From an uncultured Opitutia bacterium (GTDB lineage: Bacteria > Verrucomicrobiota > Verrucomicrobiia > Opitutales > UBA953), in assembly GCA_937874455.1 (NCBI GenBank), contig CALNBE010000250.1, forward strand, positions 1 to 24,229: a DNA stretch of 24,229 bases, written 5' to 3'. Shown piece after piece: positions 6,754 to 16,094 of the stretch (position 1 is its first letter; each line of letters starts with the position of its first letter). Below the pieces are notes generated by a model. The model saw only the letters and a program-made list of their open reading frames with translations. It searched no databases and was not told the DNA's origin. Made by a program: the position numbers and the translations under genes.

Positions 6754-7422
6754 ATGTCTCTTCGCTGTCTGATCACCGCCGGGCCGACCCGCGAATTTCT
6801 TGATCCCGTCCGCTTCATCACCAATCCCTCCTCCGGCAAAATGGGCTTCGCTCTCGCCGAGGCCGCCCTCGCCGCCGACTGCACCGTCGATCTGGTCAGC
6901 GGCCCGGTTTCCCTTCGCGAACCCGACGGCGCGATCCTCTATCCGGTGGTCACCGGCGCCGAAATGCTCGACCAGGTGGACGCGCTTTTCGACCCCTCCG
7001 ACATCCTGATCAAGACCGCCGCCGTCTGCGATTTCCGCCCGAAAAACTATTCCCCCAACAAGGAGAAAAAAACCGACGCCAGCCTCACCGTCGAATTTGA
7101 ACCGGTAACCGACATCCTCAAAACCGTCGCCTCCCGCAAAAAGCCTCACCAGACCGTGGTCGGTTTCGCGGCCGAAACCCGCGACATCGAAAACTACGCC
7201 CGGCAGAAAATGGCGGAGAAAAACCTCGACCTGATCGTCGCCAACCAAGTCGGGCGCGGCCCCGGCCCCAACGCCTTCGAGTCCGACCACAATAGCGTCC
7301 TCCTCCTCGGACGGGACGGACTCCGCAAATCCTTTGGCCCCGCGCCCAAATCCGAAATCGCCGCCGTCCTCATCGCGGAAATTCTCGCCTGGCACCGCTC
7401 CCACGCCGCCCCGCGCCATTGA
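6754..7422 (+). CDS. coaB: Stand-alone phosphopantothenoylcysteine synthetase (CoaB domain)
   Basis: The 222-residue protein covers only the CoaB half of the usual CoaBC fusion, which joins cysteine to 4'-phosphopantothenate in coenzyme A synthesis. Diagnostic segments are LITAGPTREFLDPVRFITN (6-24), NPSSGKMG (24-31), KTAAVCDFRPKNYSPNKEKK and VVGFAAET, plus KNLDLIVANQVG near the C-terminus. No flavoprotein CoaC decarboxylase domain precedes it, so CoaC must be encoded elsewhere. I chose ATG 6754, directly before the conserved beta strand; an in-frame ATG at 6682 would add 24 unconserved residues. Followed by transketolase after 95 nt. Confidence 0.92.
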   Translation: MSLRCLITAGPTREFLDPVRFITNPSSGKMGFALAEAALAADCTVDLVSGPVSLREPDGAILYPVVTGAEMLDQVDALFDPSDILIKTAAVCDFRPKNYSPNKEKKTDASLTVEFEPVTDILKTVASRKKPHQTVVGFAAETRDIENYARQKMAEKNLDLIVANQVGRGPGPNAFESDHNSVLLLGRDGLRKSFGPAPKSEIAAVLIAEILAWHRSHAAPRH

Positions 7423-7485
7423 ACGGAACAACCGCCGCCGCGCCGGGAAAACCCGTTTTCCCTTTGACCCTTCCCCCCTTTGCAC

Positions 7486-7495
7486 TTTCCTCCGC
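7486..7495. repeat. Dispersed 10-mer TTTCCTCCGC in the transketolase leader
   Basis: Single exact copy 22 nt upstream of the transketolase start; no inverted partner is visible. Confidence 0.7.
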
Positions 7496-7517
7496 GCCAC
7501 GCTCAATACGACACGCT

Positions 7518-9500
7518 ATGAATATCGCCGCCCTCTCCCAAGCCAGCAATGAAGCCCGCGGTCTCGCGATGGACGCCATCGCCGCCTGCAAGTCCGGCCA
7601 CCTCGGCCTGCCGCTCGGCGCCGCCGAAATTGGCTCCATGCTCTTCGGCTCCGCACTCCATTACAACCCCGCCGATCCGCACTGGCTCAACCGTGACCGC
7701 TTTGTCCTCTCCGCCGGCCACGGCAGCATGTTCATTTACTCCTGGCTCCATCTCGCGGGCTACGACGTTTCGCTCCAGGATCTGAAAGATTTCCGCAAAC
7801 TGCACAGCAAAACTCCCGGCCACCCGGAGTTCGGCGAAACTCCCGGCGTCGAAGCCACCACCGGCCCGCTCGGGCAGGGCACCGGCAACATCGTCGGCAT
7901 GGCCGTCGCAGCGAAAATGACCGCCGCCCGTTTCAACACCGCCGCCCACACCATCATCGACCATGTCGTGGTCGGCCTCGCGGGCGATGGCTGCCTCCAG
8001 GAAGGCATCAGCAACGAGGCCGCCGCCTTTGCCGGACGTTTCGGTCTCGATAACCTGATCCTCTTTTACGACTCCAACAACGTCACCCTCGACGCCATGG
8101 CGTCCAAAACCCAAAACGAAAACACCGCCCTGCGCTACCAGGCGCTCAACTGGCAGGTGTGGACGGTGGACGGACACGATCTCGCCGCACTGGCACAGGC
8201 CTATGCCGAGGCCAAGTCCGCAAAAAATCACCAACCCAAACTCATCATCGCCAAAACCATCATCGGCAAAGGAATTGCCGAAGTCCAGGGCACCAGCAAG
8301 GCCCACGGCGAGGGCGGAGTAAAATTTGTCGATGAGGCCCGCCAAAAGCTCGGCCTGCCCGCCGAAAAATTCTTTGTCTCGGAGGAAACCAAAGCCTTCT
8401 TCGCCGCGCACCGTGCCGCACTGCAAAAACAATACGCCGCCTGGCAAACCACCTTCGCCGCCTGGCGCGCCGCCAATCCCGCGCTCGCCCAAATCCTCGA
8501 CCAAGGCGTCGCCCGCAACAACGGCACCGCGGAGGAAATCGCCGCCCTCATCCCGGCTTTCGGCGAAAACAAACTGGCCTCCCGCGTCTCCGGCGAAACC
8601 TGCCTGAACGCCATCGCCCAAGCCCGTCCGCTGGTCATCTCCGGCTCCGCCGATCTCCACGGTTCCACCAAGAATTACATCAAGGACGCGGGCGACTTCG
8701 ACATCGACACGCCCGCCGGACGCAACCTTTTCTTCGGCATCCGCGAACACGCCATGGGCGCGATCCTCAACGGCATCGCCTACTACGGCTTGTTCAAAGC
8801 CTCCGGGGCCACCTTTCTCACCTTCTCCGATTACCTCCGCCCGAGCATCCGCGTCGCCGCCCTGGCCAAGCTCCCGGTGTTTTACATCTTCACCCACGAC
8901 TCCGTGGGCGTCGGCGAGGACGGTCCCACCCACCAGCCGGTGGAACTGGTCAGCGCCCTCCGCTGCATTCCGAACCTCGAAGTGATCCGTCCGGGCGACG
9001 CGGAGGAAACCGCCGCTGCCTACGGTCGCGCCGTCGCGCGCAAAGACGGTCCGGTTGCCCTGATTCTTTCGCGGCAAAACTTGCCTTCGCTCGACAGCAT
9101 CCCGGTCGCAACCCGCCGCAACGGCACCCTTCAGGGCGGCTACATCGCCCGCCAGGAAACCGCCCCCCTTACCGCCATCATTCTCGCCACTGGCAGCGAA
9201 CTTTCCCTTGCCCTGGAAGCCGCAAAGGAAATTGGCGATGGCGTGCGCGTCGTTTCCCTTCCCTGCTTCGAAATCTTCGAACGCCAGTCTGCCAAATACC
9301 GCGAAAGCGTCCTGCCCGCCGCCGTCACCAAACGCGTCAGCATTGAGGCCGGACGCACCGGGCTCTGGTGGAAATACGTCGGCACATCCGGCAAAGTCAT
9401 CGGCACCGACACCTTCGGCCTGAGCGCCCCCGGCGACATCGTGATGCACGAAATGGGGATCACCAAGGAAGCCATTGTCGCCGCCGTCCGCTCCCTCTGA
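7518..9500 (+). CDS. tkt: Transketolase
   Basis: Transketolase moves two-carbon units between sugar phosphates in the pentose phosphate pathway with thiamine diphosphate. The 660-residue protein shows the cofactor motif GDGCLQEGISNEAAAF (156-171) ending in the SNNVTLD segment, the pyrimidine-domain FFGIREHAMGAI, the catalytic THDSVGVGEDGPTHQPVE, and the C-terminal domain. One oddity: the N-terminal signature normally written SGHPGxPMG reads SGHLGLPLG (26-34), replacing the near-invariant proline. The ATG at 7518 (MNIAALSQA) fits the family; an open stretch of 33 codons upstream overlaps the coaB stop and looks non-coding. A repeat and a terminator follow the stop at once. Confidence 0.95.
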   Translation: MNIAALSQASNEARGLAMDAIAACKSGHLGLPLGAAEIGSMLFGSALHYNPADPHWLNRDRFVLSAGHGSMFIYSWLHLAGYDVSLQDLKDFRKLHSKTPGHPEFGETPGVEATTGPLGQGTGNIVGMAVAAKMTAARFNTAAHTIIDHVVVGLAGDGCLQEGISNEAAAFAGRFGLDNLILFYDSNNVTLDAMASKTQNENTALRYQALNWQVWTVDGHDLAALAQAYAEAKSAKNHQPKLIIAKTIIGKGIAEVQGTSKAHGEGGVKFVDEARQKLGLPAEKFFVSEETKAFFAAHRAALQKQYAAWQTTFAAWRAANPALAQILDQGVARNNGTAEEIAALIPAFGENKLASRVSGETCLNAIAQARPLVISGSADLHGSTKNYIKDAGDFDIDTPAGRNLFFGIREHAMGAILNGIAYYGLFKASGATFLTFSDYLRPSIRVAALAKLPVFYIFTHDSVGVGEDGPTHQPVELVSALRCIPNLEVIRPGDAEETAAAYGRAVARKDGPVALILSRQNLPSLDSIPVATRRNGTLQGGYIARQETAPLTAIILATGSELSLALEAAKEIGDGVRVVSLPCFEIFERQSAKYRESVLPAAVTKRVSIEAGRTGLWWKYVGTSGKVIGTDTFGLSAPGDIVMHEMGITKEAIVAAVRSL

Positions 9501-9520
9501 GCAAAGGAAATTTCCTCCGC
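9501..9520. repeat. Dispersed imperfect palindrome (GCAAAGGAAA|TTTCCTCCGC)
   Basis: It begins with the first base after the transketolase stop codon. One arm is the exact 10-mer, the other the variant GCAAAGGAAA; the arms mismatch at two positions. A true terminator follows one base later. Confidence 0.82.
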
Positions 9521-9521
9521 C

Positions 9522-9553
9522 AGACGCATCGGAAAGCCGGTGCGTCTTTTTTT
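9522..9553 (+). terminator. Rho-independent terminator of transketolase
   Basis: AGACGCATCGG (9522-9532) pairs with CCGGTGCGTCT (9537-9547, one G-T pair) around an AAAG loop, followed by T residues 9547-9553. Confidence 0.92.
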
Positions 9554-9840
9554 GCCCGCCCAAGAAGCAGCACTGTTTCAAACTAAACCCAGTCGATGAG
9601 ATTTCTTAATTATCTCAGATATCCCCAAGACTCTCTGCCCTCCCGATTTGACATGTTTACGCTTGGACACACTTTGCCTGCCTTTTCTCACTCAAGACCC
9701 TGTCCGTTTAAAGCGATGTTTACAAACAAGACGTTCTCCATCACGGCAATGAATGATTGCCTGATCCTTCATTTTCCACTGTAAGAAGAATCGCGTCCCG
9801 CCGTTTAACTCCGCCTTGTCCGCTCCTTTTGCTTTGTTTT
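9554..9840 (+). other. Upstream region of the ATP synthase operon
   Basis: These 287 nt are clearly AT-richer than the genes on both sides and should contain the atp operon promoter. A TTGACA at 9648-9653 is a possible -35 element, but no matching -10 stands out. There is a small inverted repeat GAGAT...ATCTC at about 9599-9617. An open frame at 9596-9784 encodes 62 residues without recognisable features and I do not accept it. No atpI-like gene is present. Confidence 0.4.
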
Positions 9841-10686
9841 ATGCGTTTTTCGTTTTTCCTTTTGGCATTTTTCTCTCCGACATTGCTTTTTGCCTCGGAA
9901 TCTCCCGCGCCGAGTTCGCTTAGTGACCAATTTTTCGGCCTGCCCATTACCAACACCCTGTTCACTGGCTGGGTCGTCGCCATCCTCTTCCTAGTCGGCC
10001 TCCGGATTTTTGTCGGCAAAGTCAAAATGATCCCCGGACGCGGCCAGGCGGTGCTGGAAAGTGCCGTCACCAGCCTGCGCGATCTGTGGGAACCGATCGT
10101 GGGGAAAAAGGCCATGCCCTTTGCTTTCCCCATTCTCGTCACCCTTTTCTTTTTCATCCTCATCCAAAACTGGACCGGACTGATTCCCGGCGTCGGCACC
10201 ATCGGCTGGGGCACCGGCAGCAACCCGCTGAATGTCCACGTCGAAACCCCGCTGTTCCGCCCGCCGACCTCCGATTTTAACGGCACCATCGCCTTGGCCG
10301 CCTTCAGTTTCCTCGCCTGGATTCTCATCATCCTGAAATACGCCGGCCCCAAGGTCATCCTGCTCGACTGGTTCGGCAACAAGGCTGATAAAAAGGAACT
10401 CGCCGCCCCCATGTATTGGGCGCTCTCCGTGATTTTTCTTTTGGTCGGAGTCATTGAAATCGTCTCTATCCTCATCCGCCCCGTCACCTTGTCCGTCCGG
10501 CTTTTCGGCAATGTTTTCGGAGGCGAGGGATTGATGCACGCCACCTCCTACAGCCTGCCCTTCTACTTCATGGAGCTATTGGTCGGCTTCGTCCAAGCGC
10601 TCGTGTTCACCCTGCTCTCCGCCGTTTACATCGGTTTGCTTTGCAACCACGGCGACCACGACGAGGAGGAGGCCCACGCCCACTAA
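9841..10686 (+). CDS. atpB: F-type ATP synthase subunit a
   Basis: Subunit a forms the two proton half-channels beside the c-ring in the membrane. The 281-residue protein has the essential arginine at residue 220 in TLSVRLFGNVFGGE, preceded by EIVSILIRP, and several hydrophobic helices. Its first ~18 residues (MRFSFFLLAFFSPTLLFA) look like a cleavable signal peptide followed by a Ser/Pro-rich segment, an N-terminal extension seen in some bacterial a subunits. The C-terminus is acidic and histidine-rich (HGDHDEEEAHAH). The ATG at 9841 is preceded by a T-rich, Shine-Dalgarno-free leader. It is the first gene of the atp operon. Confidence 0.96.
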   Translation: MRFSFFLLAFFSPTLLFASESPAPSSLSDQFFGLPITNTLFTGWVVAILFLVGLRIFVGKVKMIPGRGQAVLESAVTSLRDLWEPIVGKKAMPFAFPILVTLFFFILIQNWTGLIPGVGTIGWGTGSNPLNVHVETPLFRPPTSDFNGTIALAAFSFLAWILIILKYAGPKVILLDWFGNKADKKELAAPMYWALSVIFLLVGVIEIVSILIRPVTLSVRLFGNVFGGEGLMHATSYSLPFYFMELLVGFVQALVFTLLSAVYIGLLCNHGDHDEEEAHAH

Positions 10687-10690
10687 CTAA

Positions 10691-10747
10691 AACTTTCTTT
10701 TGTCCCGGACAGAACCGAGCCACGGCCGGATTCGCGGGACGAAAGTT
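10691..10747 (+). promoter_or_regulatory. Long bulged hairpin between atpB and atpE
   Basis: AACTTTC (10691-10697) pairs with GAAAGTT (10741-10747), and after a TTTT bulge on the 5' side GTCCCG (10702-10707) pairs with CGGGAC (10735-10740). A third helix can form inside, GAACCG with CGG-A-TTC. No T-run follows, so it is not a terminator. It ends 29 nt before the atpE start and leaves an A-rich, unpaired leader there. A role in mRNA processing or in raising c-subunit output is inference. Confidence 0.65.
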
Positions 10748-10776
10748 CTTACTAAAACAACCAAAACAAAACTGAC

Positions 10777-11022
10777 ATGATCCTCGCTCAAGCTGCTTCT
10801 GAAGCACTGCAAATCGCCCAGGCCAACCAAGCCGGCCTTATCGCCCTTGCCAAGGGCATTGGCGCCGCCGCCGCCGCCCTCGGCGTCGCCTACATCGGCA
10901 ACAAGGCTGCCGAAGGTGTGGCCCGCAATCCCGCCGCCGCCACCAAAATCCTCGTCCAGGCCATCCTCGGGATGGCGCTCGCCGAAGGTCTCGGCGTGCT
11001 CTCCATCTTCCTCATCAGCTAA
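10777..11022 (+). CDS. atpE: F-type ATP synthase subunit c
   Basis: The 81-residue hairpin protein builds the proton-driven rotor ring. The loop VARNP (48-52) is conserved, and the ion-carrying glutamate is Glu70 in LGMALAEGLGVLS. The sodium-coordinating glutamine of Na+-type rings is replaced by Val37 and the residue after Glu70 is Gly, so protons are the likely ion. The first helix is alanine-rich: at the four positions of the GxGxGxG packing motif I read Ala32, Ala34, Gly36, Ala38, similar to the AxAxAxA type. Leader A-rich, no Shine-Dalgarno sequence. Confidence 0.95.
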   Translation: MILAQAASEALQIAQANQAGLIALAKGIGAAAAALGVAYIGNKAAEGVARNPAAATKILVQAILGMALAEGLGVLSIFLIS

Positions 11023-11088
11023 CATTCCGCAGGGGCGGAAAACCCGCCCCTGCCTCCTCTCTTTCTCCAACTCGCGGACCTTCCTTCC

Positions 11089-11637
11089 ATGCTGTTTTCG
11101 CCCCCCCTTTTCGCCGAAGCCACCGCACATGAGGCCGATGCCCTCGCCCGCTTCGGTATCGATCCCGTTTACATTTCCTGGCAGCTCGGCAGTTTCCTGA
11201 TCTTCGCCCTCATCCTCTATTTCTTCGCGATCAAACCGATCCTCGCGACCATGGACGAGCGCAACGCCAAGATCGAGGAAGGCCTGCAGTTTTCCGAGGA
11301 CATCAAGGTCAAGCTGGCCGAGGCGGAAAAACAATACGCCGACCGGCTCGCCGCCGCCGCCGATGAGGCCGCGCAAATCGCCAAAGACGCCCACGAGCGC
11401 GCCAAGGCGCTGGAGGAAAAAGCCTCCCAAGACGCCATCGCCAAGGCCAACGACATCCTGCGCCGCGCCGAGGAGCAAACTGCCCGCGACCGCGCACAAA
11501 TGCTCGCCGAACTGCGCGGCGAGGTCTCCCGTCTGGTCGTCGCCACCACCGAGAAAATCCTCGCCCACGAAATTTCCTCCGAGGAAAAAGCGCGCTTCAA
11601 CGCCGCCGCCGCCCGCGAAATTTCCTCCGCCAACTAA
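11089..11637 (+). CDS. atpF: F-type ATP synthase subunit b
   Basis: Subunit b is the peripheral stalk. The 182-residue protein has one membrane helix (about residues 28-50, ISWQLGSFLIFALILYFFAI) followed by KPILATMDERNAKIEEGL and a long charged Ala/Glu/Lys/Arg-rich coiled coil up to the C-terminus, the standard b layout. The start (MLFSPPLFAEATAHEADA) is soluble and somewhat long. Its 3' end contains two copies of the dispersed word in frame (11573 and 11621) and a third copy directly after the stop codon, in the 12-nt gap before atpH. Confidence 0.95.
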   Translation: MLFSPPLFAEATAHEADALARFGIDPVYISWQLGSFLIFALILYFFAIKPILATMDERNAKIEEGLQFSEDIKVKLAEAEKQYADRLAAAADEAAQIAKDAHERAKALEEKASQDAIAKANDILRRAEEQTARDRAQMLAELRGEVSRLVVATTEKILAHEISSEEKARFNAAAAREISSAN

Positions 11638-11647
11638 TTTCCTCCGC
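11621..11647. repeat. Two direct copies of the dispersed 10-mer spanning the atpF stop codon
   Basis: TTTCCTCCGC occurs at 11621-11630, read as codons Ile-Ser-Ser-Ala at the end of atpF, and again at 11638-11647, starting with the first base after the stop. The second copy ends two bases before the atpH ATG. Confidence 0.8.
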
Positions 11648-11649
11648 CG

Positions 11650-12045
11650 ATGATTTCCGCCGCCATTCACAAGGAAGCCCGCCGTCTCGTGGCGCTCTCG
11701 CTCGAAGCGGGAGCCGTTTCCCCCGAGCGCGTCCACGCCGTGCTGGTCGCGCTGGAAAAAACCCGCAAGCCCGCCAAACTCCGCCCGCTGCTTCGGGCCT
11801 ACTACACCGCACTGCGGCGGGAAATCGCCCGCAGCCAGGCCCGCATCGAGCACGCCGGGAATTTGCCCGCGGAAACCATCGCGCAAATCACCGCCCATTT
11901 CACGCAGCGCTATGGCCGCAGCCTCACGTCGCTTCCGCAGGAAAATCCCGCCCTGCTCCTCGGCGTCCGCGTCCGTGTCGGCGACGATGTTTACGACGCT
12001 TCCGCCAAAGGCAGCCTCGACCGGCTCGCCGCCAGCCTGACCTAA
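11650..12045 (+). CDS. atpH: F-type ATP synthase subunit delta, short form
   Basis: Delta caps the F1 head and ties it to the b stalk. The C-terminal half is recognisable: PALLLGVRVRVGDDVYDAS and AKGSLDRLAASL match the family's conserved end. The protein is only 131 residues against roughly 175-180 for typical delta; the missing part is in the middle of the N-terminal helical domain, since the N-terminal helix (AIHKEARRLVALSLEAG) is present. The operon position between atpF and atpA supports the call. The gene appears intact, so this seems a shortened form rather than a broken one. The ATG lies 12 nt after the atpF stop. Confidence 0.87.
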   Translation: MISAAIHKEARRLVALSLEAGAVSPERVHAVLVALEKTRKPAKLRPLLRAYYTALRREIARSQARIEHAGNLPAETIAQITAHFTQRYGRSLTSLPQENPALLLGVRVRVGDDVYDASAKGSLDRLAASLT

Positions 12046-12093
12046 CCCACCTTTTTTTAACTTACATCTTTTCCCTTTAAACTTCCTTCACCC

Positions 12094-13656
<1,563 letters not shown>

Positions 13657-13666
13657 TTTCCTCCGC
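13657..13666. repeat. Dispersed 10-mer TTTCCTCCGC directly after atpA
   Basis: It begins at the first base after the atpA stop codon, in the 28-nt atpA-atpG gap; no inverted partner is visible. Confidence 0.75.
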
Positions 13667-13684
13667 CCCTAAAAAACGTTTCCC

Positions 13685-14569
13685 ATGGCCAAAGGCTTAC
13701 GCGAGATCAACCAGCGGATCAAATCCGTCAAAAGCACCGCCCAGATCACCAAGGCGATGCAACTGGTGGCCTCCTCCAAAATGAAACGCGCTCAGGAGGC
13801 TGCGCTCGCTGGGCGGGACTACGGCATCCTGCTCGCCGACATCCTTGACAGCGCGCTGCAAAACCTCGGCGAAAATTATTCCCACCCGCTTATCCAGCCT
13901 CGCGAAGTCAAAACCCGCGGCATCCTGCTGCTGTCCACCGACAAGGGCCTGTGCGGCGCGCTCAACGTCAATCTCTTCCGGCTGCTCAACGACATTCCCA
14001 AGTCCGCCAAATTTGTCGCGGTTGGCCGCAAGGGCGCGCAATTCCTCGCCCGCACCGGGCGCCACCTGCTCGCCGACTTTCCCATCTCCGACCGGGTTAA
14101 TTTCTCCGAGGTTCGCGCGCCGGGAGAATTCCTCATCGAGCAATACCTTAAGGGCGAAATCGACACGCTCGAAATCATTTTCCCCCACTTCAAAAACACG
14201 CTGATGCAGGAGCCGACGCTCCTGCCCGTGCTGCCGCTAACCGATATCCATCAAGTCGTCGAGTCCGCCCGCGCCAAATCCGGCGGAAAAAGCCAAGCCT
14301 ATCGGGATGATCGCGACATGGCCTTTGAGCCTTCCGCAGAGGAAATCATCGGCCAACTGCCCGCGCTCTATTTTAAAAACACCCTCTACCACACCGTCCT
14401 CGAAGCCAAGGCCTCGGAACACTCCGCCCGCATGGTCGCCATGAAGGCCGCCACCGACAACGCAAAGAAAATCACCGAAAGCCTCACCCTCGAATACAAC
14501 AAGGCCCGCCAGGCCGCCATCACCCAGGAAATCGTGGAAATTACCGCGGCCGCCCTGATGGAACAATAA
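13685..14569 (+). CDS. atpG: F-type ATP synthase subunit gamma
   Basis: Gamma is the central rotor shaft. The 294-residue protein has both conserved coiled-coil ends: MAKGLREINQRIKSVKSTAQ and TKAMQLVASSKMKRAQ at the N-terminus, and SARMVAMKAATDNAKKITES with LEYNKARQAAITQEIVEI at the C-terminus. The segment STDKGLCGALNVN (about residues 85-97) is also typical. Length is normal. Confidence 0.97.
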   Translation: MAKGLREINQRIKSVKSTAQITKAMQLVASSKMKRAQEAALAGRDYGILLADILDSALQNLGENYSHPLIQPREVKTRGILLLSTDKGLCGALNVNLFRLLNDIPKSAKFVAVGRKGAQFLARTGRHLLADFPISDRVNFSEVRAPGEFLIEQYLKGEIDTLEIIFPHFKNTLMQEPTLLPVLPLTDIHQVVESARAKSGGKSQAYRDDRDMAFEPSAEEIIGQLPALYFKNTLYHTVLEAKASEHSARMVAMKAATDNAKKITESLTLEYNKARQAAITQEIVEITAAALMEQ

Positions 14570-14620
14570 GGCCCTCCCTTCCCTTTCATAAACAGTCCAA
14601 CGCTCTCATCCTACTTCACA

Positions 14621-16036
14621 ATGTCTTCTTCCAATATCGGCACCATCACCCAAGTTCTCGGCGCTGTCGTTGACGTCCAGTTCAACGAGGCCAGCGTCCC
14701 CGGCATCTACAACGCCCTGACGGTCGAGTTTGAGGCCAACGGCCAGCCGCAAAAACTCACGCTGGAAGTCCAACAACACTTGGGCGACGGTCTGGTGCGC
14801 GCCATCGCCATGTCCGCCACCGAGGGTCTGGTGCGCGGCACCCAGGTCACCGACACCGGCGACGTCATCAGTGTGCCGGTCGGCGAGGGCGTGCTGGGGC
14901 GCATTTTCAACGTCACCGGCGACACCGTGGATGAGCGCGGCCCGGTCAAATTCGAAAAGAAATATCCGATCCACCGCCAACCGCCGACGTTGGTTGACCA
15001 GTCCACTTCCGCCGAGGTGCTGGAAACCGGCATCAAGGTGATCGACCTCATCTGCCCCTTCGTCAAGGGCGGCAAGGTGGGCGCGTTCGGCGGCGCGGGC
15101 GTCGGCAAAACCGTCGTCATCATGGAGCTGATCAACAACATCGCTAAGGCGCACGGGGGCTACTCCGTCTTCGCCGGCGTCGGCGAGCGCTCCCGCGAAG
15201 GAAACGACCTCTACCATGAAATGTCCGACTCCAAGGTCATTAATCAGGACGACATTTCCCAATCCAAGGTGGCCTTGGTTTACGGCCAAATGAACGAGCC
15301 GCCCGGCGCCCGTATGCGCGTCGCCCTCTCCGGCCTGGCGATGGCGGAATACTTCCGCGATGAAAAGCATCAGGACGTGCTGCTCTTCATCGACAACATT
15401 TTCCGCTTCTCCCAAGCGGGTTCCGAAGTCTCCGCGCTACTGGGCCGTCCGCCTTCAGCGGTGGGCTACCAGCCGACGCTTTCCTCCGAAATGGGCAACC
15501 TGCAAGAGCGCATCACCTCCACCAAACAGGGCTCCATCACCTCCTTCCAGGCGGTTTACGTGCCGGCAGACGACTTGACCGACCCGGCCCCGGCCAACAC
15601 CTTCGCTCACCTCGACTCCACCGTGGTGCTTGAGCGCCGCATCGCCGAGCTGGGCATCTACCCGGCGGTCGATCCTCTGGCCTCCACGTCCACCGCGCTG
15701 GCCGCTGATGTCGTCGGAGCCGACCACTTCCGCGTCGCCCGCGGAGTGCAGCAGGTGCTCCAACGCTACAAGGATTTGCAGGACATCATCGCCATCCTCG
15801 GCCTCGACGAACTGGCACCGGAGGACAAACTCATCGTTTTCCGCGCCCGCAAAATCCAGCGCTTCCTCTCCCAACCCTTCCACGTCGCCGAGGTCTTCAC
15901 CGGCGTCTCCGGCAAGTACGTCTCGATCCAGGACACCATCCGCGGCTTCGACATGATCCTCAAGGGCGAACTCGACCACGTGAACGAAAACGACTTCTAC
16001 ATGAAAGGCTCCATCGACGAAGTCCTGCAAAAATAA
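14621..16036 (+). CDS. atpD: F-type ATP synthase subunit beta
   Basis: Beta is the catalytic subunit. The 471-residue protein has the P-loop GGAGVGKT at 157-164, the GERSREGNDLYHEM segment with the catalytic glutamate, the Walker B strand VLLFIDNIFRF and the ATPase signature region PSAVGYQPTLSSEMG. Length and organisation are normal. In other bacteria atpC usually follows within a few tens of bases; here 526 nt, including another gene, separate the atpD stop from atpC. Confidence 0.98.
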   Translation: MSSSNIGTITQVLGAVVDVQFNEASVPGIYNALTVEFEANGQPQKLTLEVQQHLGDGLVRAIAMSATEGLVRGTQVTDTGDVISVPVGEGVLGRIFNVTGDTVDERGPVKFEKKYPIHRQPPTLVDQSTSAEVLETGIKVIDLICPFVKGGKVGAFGGAGVGKTVVIMELINNIAKAHGGYSVFAGVGERSREGNDLYHEMSDSKVINQDDISQSKVALVYGQMNEPPGARMRVALSGLAMAEYFRDEKHQDVLLFIDNIFRFSQAGSEVSALLGRPPSAVGYQPTLSSEMGNLQERITSTKQGSITSFQAVYVPADDLTDPAPANTFAHLDSTVVLERRIAELGIYPAVDPLASTSTALAADVVGADHFRVARGVQQVLQRYKDLQDIIAILGLDELAPEDKLIVFRARKIQRFLSQPFHVAEVFTGVSGKYVSIQDTIRGFDMILKGELDHVNENDFYMKGSIDEVLQK

Positions 16037-16050
16037 AAGAGGGAACCAAA

Positions 16051-16080
16051 CCACGAATAAACACGAATAGACACGAATTT
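16051..16080 (+). repeat. Left array of three 10-nt repeats
   Basis: Units CCACGAATAA, ACACGAATAG and ACACGAATTT follow each other with exact 10-nt period, immediately upstream of the nuclease gene. Confidence 0.85.
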
Positions 16081-16094
16081 GCGCTAGGCTTCCT

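Noticed and set aside
7503..9581. 692-codon open frame antisense to transketolase
   Set aside because: Gly/Ala/Asp-rich antisense shadow caused by high GC at third codon positions; the sense frame is an unmistakable transketolase.
9596..9784. 62-codon open frame upstream of atpB
   Set aside because: No hydrophobic helices as in AtpI, no recognisable motif, no ribosome binding site; more likely promoter region.
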